The notes under the pieces: generated by a model
Seen by the model: only the letters and a program-made list of their open reading frames with translations
The model's database searches: none
What the model was told of the DNA's origin: nothing
Translations under genes and position numbers: made by a program
DNA from: a bacterium
GTDB lineage: Bacteria; UBP18; UBA7526
NCBI GenBank assembly: GCA_030615855.1
Contig: JAUWYL010000015.1
Span: forward strand, 1 to 31,322
Direction of reading: 5' to 3'
Length of the DNA: 31,322 nucleotides
Shown here: positions 14,841-21,530 of the stretch, piece by piece
Position numbering within the stretch: the first letter of the stretch is position 1
How the letters are laid out: every line of letters starts with the position of its first letter

Positions 14841-16163
14841 TTATGCTTCGATAGTAATAGAGTCTCCGATATCGGTTATCTTTCCCTCTATTGAGGCATG
14901 AATCCTTGCTCCTAAGGCTCCTCTGGGAATATCGGCAATCAAATCTCCCACTTTTACTTTCTCATTCAACTTTACGGTCGGGATCGATTTTGCTCCCACA
15001 TGCTGAGAGAGAGAAATCCTGACAAGGTTCGTCCGATATTCTCTCTTCTCCAGAGGAGCATCAAGATTATATTCCTCTATTCCGATCCTTGAGATGATCC
15101 TCTCTGTAGGAACTTTGCGATACTCTATCATGGAATGGGCTTCCTCCGGAGCCTCCTTATGGGGATTCTTAACCTTGGCCTCTGTCAGTTCCTTTTTAAT
15201 CTCCTGATTCACCCTGAGTGGTGATAGTCCAAAAGGACAAGCATATAGATTACATAAACCGCATTCTGAACAGAGGAAAGCAGCGGTGATGTCATTCAAT
15301 TCCTTTCTCATTTCATACCCCACATGCCTCATTATCTTATGGGGTTTTAAGGAATGGCCGATTAAGTACCGGGGACAGAGTTCAGTGCAGTCGGTGCACT
15401 GCATACAGAGCATGGTCTTCCTGAGGATTTTTCTCATCTCCAGGGTCTTGTTCATAATGACCTGATGGTCTTTGGGCAGGACAATCAATCCCGTGGTGGT
15501 CTTCATTACTGGGGAATCCAAATCTTCAATCAGTTTCCCCATCATAGGTCCGCCATCCAAGACAGAAAAATCATTTATCTTTGGTTCAGCTAATCTTATT
15601 ACCTCTCCCACACTCATCCCCACGGGAACCTTCACTGACTTCGGTCCCTTCACCGCCCCGGATATTGTGAGATAGCGATGGGTGACCGGCCTTCTTTCTA
15701 TAGTATCTGCAACATTGATGAGGGTTCCCACATTATCCACCACCACTCCCACTTGTAGGGGAATTCCTCCCTCAGGGACGATCCTCTTCAATACCTCATA
15801 GACCAGTATCTGCTCATCACCCGCAGGATAGAAGTCACCAAGGATAAATAGTTCGATGTGGGATGGAGGATGTGGGATGTGGGATGTTAAAGCAGCGATG
15901 GCCTCTTTATATTTTTCTTTTAAAGCAATAAATCCCTTCTTGGCTCCCGTGGCCTCCATTACTAGCTTTAAACCCTTGATCACTTTGTTCGCTTGGGTAG
16001 CCATTAATTGCTGATCGATGCGCAAGAGAGGCTCACACTCCGCACCATTGGCGATGACATACTCTACCTTGGTCTCTAACTTCACATGGGTGGGGAAGCC
16101 CGCTCCCCCTGCTCCCACCACCCCAGCATCCCTTACTTTCTCAATAATCTCTTTCTTATTCAT
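14841..16163 (-). CDS. pduS: PduS-like iron-sulfur flavoprotein (RnfC-related NADH dehydrogenase)
   Basis: 440 aa. The NADH/FMN-binding start reads VVGAGGAGFPTHVKLE, followed by YVIANGAECEPLL and LGDFYPAGDEQILVYE. Two [4Fe-4S] motifs are visible: C253/C256/C259/C263 (CMQCTDCTELCP) and C298/C301/C304/C309 (CSECGLCNLYACP). A C-terminal barrel domain (GDLIADIP) closes the protein. In Pdu systems PduS is a cobalamin reductase, but no B12 enzyme is in this window, so here it more likely oxidises NADH and passes electrons to PduT. Residues about 93-104 (TSHIPHPPSHIE) come from a repeat. The start codon lies at the edge of a tandem octamer array. Confidence 0.92.
   Translation of the reverse strand: MNKKEIIEKVRDAGVVGAGGAGFPTHVKLETKVEYVIANGAECEPLLRIDQQLMATQANKVIKGLKLVMEATGAKKGFIALKEKYKEAIAALTSHIPHPPSHIELFILGDFYPAGDEQILVYEVLKRIVPEGGIPLQVGVVVDNVGTLINVADTIERRPVTHRYLTISGAVKGPKSVKVPVGMSVGEVIRLAEPKINDFSVLDGGPMMGKLIEDLDSPVMKTTTGLIVLPKDHQVIMNKTLEMRKILRKTMLCMQCTDCTELCPRYLIGHSLKPHKIMRHVGYEMRKELNDITAAFLCSECGLCNLYACPFGLSPLRVNQEIKKELTEAKVKNPHKEAPEEAHSMIEYRKVPTERIISRIGIEEYNLDAPLEKREYRTNLVRISLSQHVGAKSIPTVKLNEKVKVGDLIADIPRGALGARIHASIEGKITDIGDSITIEA
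15854..15888 (-). repeat. in-frame GGGATGT array inside pduS
   Basis: On the plus strand this reads as GATGTGGGATGGAGGATGTGG followed by two more GGGATGT units. It encodes the His/Pro-rich stretch SHIPHPPSHI between a helix and the LFILGDFYPAGDE strand. It is placed in a loop and kept in frame, like the arrays in trpE and the SudA-like gene. Confidence 0.8.
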
Positions 16164-16225
16164 TCCGTCATTCCGTCATTCCGTCATTCCGTCAGTAAGT
16201 TAGACGGATAGACGGATTAGACGTT
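16162..16225 (-). repeat. four perfect tandem octamers at the pduS start, followed by related words
   Basis: Exactly four copies of ATTCCGTC (plus strand) fill 16162-16193, followed by inverted relatives (AGACGGAT, AGACGGATT, AGACG) to about 16224. On the coding strand each copy reads GACGGAAT and contributes an ATG, each opening a three-codon frame ATG-ACG-GAA-TGA. The last ATG is the pduS start. No ordinary ribosome-binding site is visible. Copy-number change would alter the translation start context. Confidence 0.9.
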
Positions 16226-16231
16226 TCCTTC

Positions 16232-16246
16232 AAAACTTAAAGTTTT
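16232..16246 (-). terminator. weak AT-rich hairpin after the aldehyde dehydrogenase gene
   Basis: A perfect 15-nt inverted repeat AAAACTT-A-AAGTTTT lies 4-18 nt downstream of the stop. It has no GC stem and only a short T run, so it is at most a weak terminator or processing site. Confidence 0.25.
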
Positions 16247-16249
16247 TTA

Positions 16250-17680
16250 TTAGGCAATTCTAAAGTAATCCACCAATACGCATCTTAAGGGTCTAGTGAA
16301 GGTGCTGGCTTTGGTCAATCCTTCTCCAGTGGGGGTGGCGATGCTCATGGTGGCATATCCCTCTCCCTCGTACCCCAACCCGGCATAGGAAGGGGCATTC
16401 TTAACGAAGATGGAAACTTGAGCGGTCTTGGCCATCTTGGTCAGATTGGCAACATTTAAGGAATGCATGATGGCGGTATGCTTATTGGCCTGTTCAACTT
16501 CTACAGCAAAATTAATTGCCTCATCAACATCTTTTACCCTGACAAAAGGGATGACCGGCATGAGCTGCTCTGTCCAGACGAAAGCGTGGTTTCGGTCCAC
16601 TTCACAGAATAAGAGTCTGGTACTCTCTGGTACTTTTACTCCAATCTTGGAAGCGATTAAAGTGGCATCCCTACCAATATACTCCCTACTCACTTTGGGC
16701 TCTTTCCCTGGACCACCTGGTTCCAGTATGGCGGCCTTGGTTAACTTTTCAAACTCATCCTTCTTTAACTCATAGGTCCGGGGATCCTTGCGCAATAGTT
16801 CCAATAATCTATCAGCAATAGCTTCCACGGCGATGATCTCCTTCTCTGCGGTACACAAGACGCCATTGTCAAAACTGGCTCCCTTTATGATGGAGTCAGA
16901 GGCATGCTCTAAGTCTAAAGTCTCATCTATTACTACTGGAGGATTCCCTGGACCAGCAGCAATCACCTTCTTTCCGCAGGCCATGGCGGCTCTCACCACC
17001 CCTGGCCCACCAGTGACTAGGATGAGCTTTATCTTGGGATGCTTGAATAGTGTCTGGGCCTCTTCAATGGAGGGCTTGGCAGCAGTGGTCATCAGATTTG
17101 CTGGCCCACCTGCTTTTATAATCGCTTCATTAAGAATCTGAATGGATTTCAGGGATACCTTCTTGGCTGCCGGATGGGGGGCGAAGACCACACTATTCCC
17201 GGCAGCGATGATGGAGATGGCATTATTTATTATGGTAGAGGAAGGATTGGTAGAGGGAGTCACAGCACCTATTACTCCAAAGGGAGCCATCTCCACTAAG
17301 GTTAAACCATGGTCCCCAGTATAGGCTATGGGGTGTAGATCCTCTACTCCAGGGGTCTTCTGGGCAGATAATAAGTTCTTCTGGACCTTATCCTCCCACC
17401 TTCCCATCTTGGTCTCTTCCCAGGCCAATTTTGCTAAACTCTCTGCCTCCCGGATTGAGGCCTCCCTCATAGCCTCGATATATTTGCTCCTCTTCTCCAG
17501 ACTCTCGCGAAAGAGCTCCCTTTGGGCAATCCGTGCCGCCTCAATGGCTTCCTCCACATTAGGAAAGACCCCCAGGTCCCCAGCACCTGCCTTTACTTCA
17601 GGAGGTCTGGCCTCTTCTTTGGTCATCCTCTCTACTATTTCCTTAACAACTTCTCTTATCTTCTCTGGACTGATCTCCAT
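16250..17680 (-). CDS. CoA-acylating aldehyde dehydrogenase (PduP/EutE type), encapsulated
   Basis: 476 aa from the ATG at 17680, which has GTGAGG six nt upstream; an ATG at 17686 is possible. Residues 1-23 (MEISPEKIREVVKEIVERM) form the cargo helix, then a linker (ARPPEVKAGAGDLG) leads to the dehydrogenase domain. The catalytic Cys276 is in FDNGVLCTAEKE, and the cofactor loop in VTPSTNPSST and LVTGGPGVVRA. It oxidises acetaldehyde with NAD+ and CoA to acetyl-CoA. It would take acetaldehyde from DeoC and pass acetyl-CoA to PduL. No alcohol dehydrogenase accompanies it, unlike in the classical Pdu and Eut loci. Confidence 0.95.
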   Translation of the reverse strand: MEISPEKIREVVKEIVERMTKEEARPPEVKAGAGDLGVFPNVEEAIEAARIAQRELFRESLEKRSKYIEAMREASIREAESLAKLAWEETKMGRWEDKVQKNLLSAQKTPGVEDLHPIAYTGDHGLTLVEMAPFGVIGAVTPSTNPSSTIINNAISIIAAGNSVVFAPHPAAKKVSLKSIQILNEAIIKAGGPANLMTTAAKPSIEEAQTLFKHPKIKLILVTGGPGVVRAAMACGKKVIAAGPGNPPVVIDETLDLEHASDSIIKGASFDNGVLCTAEKEIIAVEAIADRLLELLRKDPRTYELKKDEFEKLTKAAILEPGGPGKEPKVSREYIGRDATLIASKIGVKVPESTRLLFCEVDRNHAFVWTEQLMPVIPFVRVKDVDEAINFAVEVEQANKHTAIMHSLNVANLTKMAKTAQVSIFVKNAPSYAGLGYEGEGYATMSIATPTGEGLTKASTFTRPLRCVLVDYFRIA

Positions 17681-17702
17681 CTTCATCCTCACTTCGCTCC
17701 GG

Positions 17703-17790
17703 TGCACGGATAATCACGGATTTCATACGGATGAGCACAGATTAAATCCGTGCTAATCTGTATTATTATCAGTGCTAATCCGTGTCTAAG
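17703..17790. repeat. inverted array of CACGGATAAT/CACAGATTA units
   Basis: The left arm has GCACGGATAATCACGGATTT and GAGCACAGATT. The right arm has AATCCGTGCTAATCTG and GTGCTAATCCGTG. The arms are near complements, so the leader of the aldehyde dehydrogenase gene could fold into a long hairpin ending about 20 nt before its start. Confidence 0.85.
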
Positions 17791-18076
17791 ACTTTCTGAA
17801 TAAAACCTTACCTTCTACCTCAATGGTATCCACAATGGCCATGATCACCGCATCTGTGGGGGTATCCTTAGTCCTTACTGTCTGACGGGCAGAGGAGCCC
17901 TTGGCGATCAGGACCACCTCTCCGATTCCAGCTCCCACAGCATCGATGGCTACCAGAGGAGATCCCTCCTCTTTTCCTTCCATGCTTATGGGCTGAATCG
18001 CCAATAACTTACAACCCTCTATCTTCTCATCCTTCCTGGTAGCCACAACGGTACCAATCACCTTGGCAAATATCAT
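17786..18076 (-). CDS. BMC-P pentameric vertex protein (EutN/CcmL family), copy 1
   Basis: 96 aa. The start MIFAKVIGTVVATRK is typical, with AGGAGGAG upstream of the ATG. The core reads CKLLAIQPISMEG and AVGAGIGEVVLIAKGSSARQT, and the C-terminus PTDAVIMAIVDTIEVEG. It carries the conserved GSSAR loop, like copy 3 (GNSAR) and unlike copy 2. It sits between ackA and the aldehyde dehydrogenase gene. Confidence 0.94.
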   Translation of the reverse strand: MIFAKVIGTVVATRKDEKIEGCKLLAIQPISMEGKEEGSPLVAIDAVGAGIGEVVLIAKGSSARQTVRTKDTPTDAVIMAIVDTIEVEGKVLFRKS

Positions 18077-18100
18077 CTGTCTCCTCCTTATAGATTAGAA

Positions 18101-18168
18101 GTTTACAGTAGCCAGTTAACAGTAACCAGTCTTCTACTGTAAACTGTTCGCTGGTTACTGGTTACTTC
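18101..18168. repeat. GTTTACAGTAACCAGT-type repeat between ackA and BMC-P copy 1
   Basis: Words such as GTTTACAGTA, CAGTTAACAGTAACCAGT, ACTGTAAACTG and GCTGGTTACTGGTTAC form a partly self-complementary array. It is a relative of the ACCGTTAACC family with CAGT in place of CCGT. It runs into the ackA stop codon. Confidence 0.8.
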
Positions 18169-19370
18169 TTTGTTTTGCTGATGACATCGTAGGTATCTCG
18201 AGCAATGACCAGTTCCTCGTTGGTTGGTATGCAATAGACTTTGACCTTTGAATTGGGAGCGCTTATCTCCCCCTCCTTCTTTATTGTCTTCTCGTTCCTC
18301 TCCTTATCGATAACCACCCCTAAAAATTCCAACCCAGCACAACTCAAGGCTCTTATTCTGGGAGCATTTTCGCCAATCCCGGCAGTGAAGACGATAGCAT
18401 CCACTCCTCCCATGACTCCGGCATAGGAAGTGATATACTTCCTAATGTGATAGGTGAAGATCTCTATGGCTAATCTTGCCCGGTCATTCCCCTTCTTCTC
18501 CTCTTCCAGGATATCATACATATCACTGCTCACTCCTGATAATCCCTGAAGACCAGAGTGGAAGTTAAGCATGGTATTTACCTCATTTATGGATAATCCT
18601 TCATTAGTCATGATATATAGAACGATGGCGGGATCGATGTCCCCACATCTGGTCCCCATGACTAAACCCTCTAGGGGGGTGAAGCCCATTGAGGTATCGA
18701 TGGATACCCCTCCCTTAATGGCAGCAATACTGACTCCATTCCCCAAGTGGCAGGTGATGACCTTTAAATCTGTCAAGGGCCTATCCATGAGATGGGCCAC
18801 TCTCTGGGAGACATAGAGGTGAGAAGTTCCATGGAAGCCGTATCTCCTTATCCCATATTTACGATACTGAGTGTAAGGCAATCCATAGATATAGGCATGG
18901 CGAGGCATGGTCTGATGGAAGGCAGTATCGAAGACCGCTACCTGGGGGATCCCGGGAAGGAGTTCCTCACAGGCCATGATTCCCCTCAGGTTATGAGGGT
19001 TATGTAGAGGAGCAAGTTCTATGCAATCCGCTATACCTTCTTTTACCTCCTCAGTAACCAGGACTGAAGTAGCAAATTTCTCTCCCCCATGGACTACTCG
19101 GTGACCGACAGCAACAATCTCTTTCTTATCCTTAATGACTCCCGTTTTAGGATGGAGAAGAGCATCTAGGGCTAACTTTATCGCCTCTCTATGATCCAAG
19201 ATCTCTGCTGCCGTCTTTACCGGCTTCTTCTTCCCAACCTGATAGGTTGAGAGCGCTCCACTCATTCCGATTCTCTCCACAATCCCCTTGGCTAAAACAG
19301 ACTCCTTTTCAATCTCAATCAGTTCATACTTCACAGAAGAACTTCCACAATTTAGTACTAATATTTTCAC
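18162..19370 (-). CDS. ackA: acetate kinase
   Basis: 402 aa, full length, starting with GTG at 19370 behind AAAGGGGGT. Family motifs are complete: VLNCGSSSVKYEL, GHRVVHGGEKF, VFDTAFHQTMP, GFHGTSHLYVS, CHLGNGVSIAAI, GFTPLEGLVMGTRCGDIDP and FTAGIGENAPRIR. It turns acetyl-phosphate and ADP into acetate and ATP, the energy-yielding end of the pathway, and probably works in the cytosol because it has no tag. It follows pduL, its natural upstream partner. Confidence 0.97.
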   Translation of the reverse strand: MKILVLNCGSSSVKYELIEIEKESVLAKGIVERIGMSGALSTYQVGKKKPVKTAAEILDHREAIKLALDALLHPKTGVIKDKKEIVAVGHRVVHGGEKFATSVLVTEEVKEGIADCIELAPLHNPHNLRGIMACEELLPGIPQVAVFDTAFHQTMPRHAYIYGLPYTQYRKYGIRRYGFHGTSHLYVSQRVAHLMDRPLTDLKVITCHLGNGVSIAAIKGGVSIDTSMGFTPLEGLVMGTRCGDIDPAIVLYIMTNEGLSINEVNTMLNFHSGLQGLSGVSSDMYDILEEEKKGNDRARLAIEIFTYHIRKYITSYAGVMGGVDAIVFTAGIGENAPRIRALSCAGLEFLGVVIDKERNEKTIKKEGEISAPNSKVKVYCIPTNEELVIARDTYDVISKTKK

Positions 19371-19398
19371 TTTTACCCCCTTTAAGGTTGGTATTAGT

Positions 19399-19456
19399 TA
19401 GCAGTGTACAGTTTACAGCAAAAAACTGGTTACTGTTCGCTGGTTACTGATTACTC
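19399..19456. repeat. CAGTTTACAG/GGTTACTG repeat between pduL and ackA
   Basis: It contains GTGTACAGTTTACAG and two copies of CTGGTTACTG separated by TTCG. It is the same subfamily as 18101-18168. Confidence 0.75.
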
Positions 19457-19470
19457 TTTATCTTAACTTT

Positions 19471-20112
19471 TTATGATATTTCTACTAGGTCTCCTTGAGA
19501 TAGGCCAGCGGCATTGGCCTCATCAATATCTATATGGAAATCTAACCTATGGGTTGGTCCCGACCTTATCATGACGTTATCGAATATTAATGCTCTCTTT
19601 CCCGGTACCTTTACCTTTACTGTATCCCCGTCCTTCACCCCAAAGCCCCTTGCTTCATCTGGAGACAAGTGGATATGGCGCTGGGCAATAATCGCCCCCG
19701 CTCTTAAGTTAATCTCTCCCTTGGGGCCGATAATCTTTATCCCGCTCGAGCCCTTTATATCTCCCGAAATCCTCACTGGAGGTTTGATTCCCAAGATGTA
19801 GCTATCTGTTCTTGAGACCTCGACCTGGGTCTCTTTTCTTACTGGGGCCAGGATGCGCACCTTTTCCATCCTTCCCTTTGGTCCTACTAAGGCGACTACT
19901 TCATTTGCTGCAAACTGCCCTGGCTGAGAGAGGTCTCTCAGTTTTGTCAGTTTCGCTCCCTTTCCGAATAGGGTTTCTAAATCCTTTGTAGTAAGATGTA
20001 CATGTCTATTAGAGAGACCGACTGGGATCTTTCCAGGAGGTGCTTTGGGCGCGGCACTCAGCTTGCTTAAGACCTCCTCCACTATGGAACGAACTAACTT
20101 CTCATCGTACAC
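19471..20112 (-). CDS. pduL: phosphotransacylase PduL, encapsulated
   Basis: 213 aa from a GTG at 20112, chosen because GAGGA lies 7 nt upstream; a TTG at 20136 would add eight residues but has no such site. Residues 1-20 (YDEKLVRSIVEEVLSKLS) form the encapsulation helix. Two PduL half-domains follow. Zinc-binding His residues are seen in GLSNRHVHL and AQRHIHLSPDEA, with the family motif LDFHIDIDEANAAG near the C-terminus. It converts acetyl-CoA and phosphate to acetyl-phosphate and recycles CoA inside the compartment. Position and tag agree with a core cargo enzyme. Confidence 0.95.
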   Translation of the reverse strand: MYDEKLVRSIVEEVLSKLSAAPKAPPGKIPVGLSNRHVHLTTKDLETLFGKGAKLTKLRDLSQPGQFAANEVVALVGPKGRMEKVRILAPVRKETQVEVSRTDSYILGIKPPVRISGDIKGSSGIKIIGPKGEINLRAGAIIAQRHIHLSPDEARGFGVKDGDTVKVKVPGKRALIFDNVMIRSGPTHRLDFHIDIDEANAAGLSQGDLVEIS

Positions 20113-20149
20113 TTTCTTGTCCTCGATAGATGTCAATAAAATACAGTAT

Positions 20150-20217
20150 AATAGGTGGATTGGTTGGATTAGTTGGATTTAAAATCCACCTAATTTCCTA
20201 ATCCAACTAATTTACTC
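20150..20217. repeat. inverted array of GGATTAGTT units
   Basis: The left arm has GGTGGATTGGTTGGATTAG followed by one more TTGGATT. The right arm has AATCCACCTAATTTCC and TAATCCAACTAATTT, its near complement. Related single-arm words are at 30711-30740. Confidence 0.85.
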
Positions 20218-20222
20218 GGCGG

Positions 20223-20978
20223 CTATTTTTTATACTTAATGATCTGGGCAAAGGATTTAGCATCGAGGCTCGCTCCCCCCACTAAGGCGCCATCGATGTC
20301 CTCCTCCCTCATTAAATCAGAGATATTCTCTGGCTTGACGCTTCCTCCATATTGGATTCTAACCTTAGCGGCAGTAACCTCATCATAGAGTTCGTTTAAA
20401 AGTCCTCTAATGAAGGAGTGAACCTCTTGTGCCTGATCTGGGGTGGCGGTCTTTCCGGTTCCAATGGCCCATACCGGCTCATAGGCAATGACTATCTTCA
20501 GTATCTCTTCCCGGGATAGGCCTTCCAGTCCCCGGGTGATATGTTCTCTCACCACCCCTTCGGTCACTCCCCTCTCCCTCTCCTCTAACCTTTCTCCCAC
20601 ACACATTATAGGTGTAAGGCTAAACTTTAGAGCCGTCTTTACCTTCCTATTCACTGATTGATTCGTTTCAGCGAAGAACTGCCTCCTCTCCGAGTGACCA
20701 ATGATGACGTATCTGCAGCCCACACCAGTGAGCATCCCTGGTGAAACCTCTCCCGTATAGGCCCCCTTCTCCTCCCAGTAGACATCCTGAGCACTGAGAA
20801 AAATGTTCGTCCCTCGAATGGCCTTGCCCACCGCAAAGAGAGAAGTAAAAGGAGGACAGACTACAATGTCAAGATCGTTGACCTTGGCGACCTCGGACTT
20901 TAATTTAGTCACTAAGTCCAGGGACTGGTCGATGGTCTTATTCATCTTCCAGTTCCCGGCAATTATCGGCCGGCGCAT
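20223..20978 (-). CDS. tpiA: triose-phosphate isomerase
   Basis: 251 aa from the ATG at 20978, preceded by AGAGGAGG; the extra 19 codons upstream are translated repeat. Catalytic residues are present: Lys in GNWKMNKT, His in IIGHSERRQF and Glu in IAYEPVWAIGTG. The phosphate loops (YGGSVKPEN, GALVGGASL) are normal. It interconverts glyceraldehyde-3-phosphate, the second DeoC product, and DHAP. It has no encapsulation tag, so it is probably cytosolic. Its place between the BMC-H gene and pduL suggests a dedicated role in clearing the triose phosphate. Confidence 0.96.
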   Translation of the reverse strand: MRRPIIAGNWKMNKTIDQSLDLVTKLKSEVAKVNDLDIVVCPPFTSLFAVGKAIRGTNIFLSAQDVYWEEKGAYTGEVSPGMLTGVGCRYVIIGHSERRQFFAETNQSVNRKVKTALKFSLTPIMCVGERLEERERGVTEGVVREHITRGLEGLSREEILKIVIAYEPVWAIGTGKTATPDQAQEVHSFIRGLLNELYDEVTAAKVRIQYGGSVKPENISDLMREEDIDGALVGGASLDAKSFAQIIKYKK

Positions 20979-20989
20979 AAACTCCTCCT

Positions 20990-21133
20990 CTAAACACAGA
21001 TTCACACAGATAAGAGACAGATTCACACAGATCACAGATATTTAATAGCATCCGAATTCCAAAAAATTCTAATATCGAATTTTATAATCTGTGATCTGTG
21101 GCCATCTGTAAACAATCTGTGATGATCTGTGCT
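20990..21133. repeat. inverted array of ACACAGAT(C/TC) units with AT-rich centre
   Basis: The left arm (about 20993-21041) has repeated ACAGATTCACACAGAT words. The centre includes GAATTCCAAAAAATTC. The right arm (about 21087-21132) has ATCTGTGATCTGTGG and CAATCTGTGATGATCTGTG. It separates the BMC-H gene from tpiA and could fold into a large imperfect hairpin. Confidence 0.85.
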
Positions 21134-21422
21134 ATTTACCAGGAGTGATGGGCATTACCCCTTCCAGATCCGGATGAGGTCGGGGAATGACGTGGACGCT
21201 TATCAGTTCTCCTACTTTCTGGGCAGCACTGGCTCCCGCATCGCAGGCTGCCTTGCAGGCGGCAACGTCACCCCTCACCAAGGTAGTGACATAGCCGGCT
21301 CCGATCTTCTCCCAGCCCACGAGATTCACCTTGGCGGCCTTGATCATGGCATCTGTAGCCTCGATAAGGGTTACCAGTCCCTTGGTCTCAATCATCCCCA
21401 GCGCTTCTCTTGCTTCTACCAT
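21132..21422 (-). CDS. BMC-H hexameric shell protein
   Basis: 96 aa from the ATG at 21422, where GAGGAGGTGA lies 5 nt upstream; the frame can be extended 18 codons into repeat sequence, but [15 protein letters not shown] is the family start. A single BMC domain has the pore segment [10 protein letters not shown] (residues 39-48) and the edge-forming [11 protein letters not shown]. The C-terminus ([14 protein letters not shown]) is normal. It forms the hexamers that tile shell facets. It is the only BMC-H in the window and the first gene of the locus. Confidence 0.96.
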   Translation of the reverse strand: MVEAREALGMIETKGLVTLIEATDAMIKAAKVNLVGWEKIGAGYVTTLVRGDVAACKAACDAGASAAQKVGELISVHVIPRPHPDLEGVMPITPGK

Positions 21423-21440
21423 TTTCTTCACCTCCTCTAA

Positions 21441-21530
21441 TACACGGATAATCACAGATTCTTTACGGATGGTCACGGATCAAATCCGTGCTAATCCGTG
21501 TTGTTATCCGTGCTAATCCGTGTCTATTTA
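21441..21530. repeat. inverted array of CACGGATAATCACAGATT units before the BMC locus
   Basis: The left arm has CACGGATAATCACAGATT and ACGGATGGTCACGGAT. The right arm has AATCCGTGCTAATCCGTG, then TTATCCGTGCTAATCCGTG. It fills the gap between the diguanylate cyclase gene and the first BMC gene, so any BMC leader RNA begins with this hairpin-forming tract. I see no sigma-70-like promoter in it. Confidence 0.85.

Noticed and set aside
14841-16163. RnfC of an Rnf complex
   Set aside because: The protein shares the RnfC fold, but no other Rnf subunits are present, and it sits in a BMC operon next to the PduT-like gene with the PduS-type GDFYPAGDE and CSECGLC motifs.
20979-21035. Longer TpiA and BMC-H proteins starting inside the upstream gaps
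   Set aside because: The extra codons are translated repeat units, and strong ribosome-binding sites with the family start lie at 20978 and 21422.
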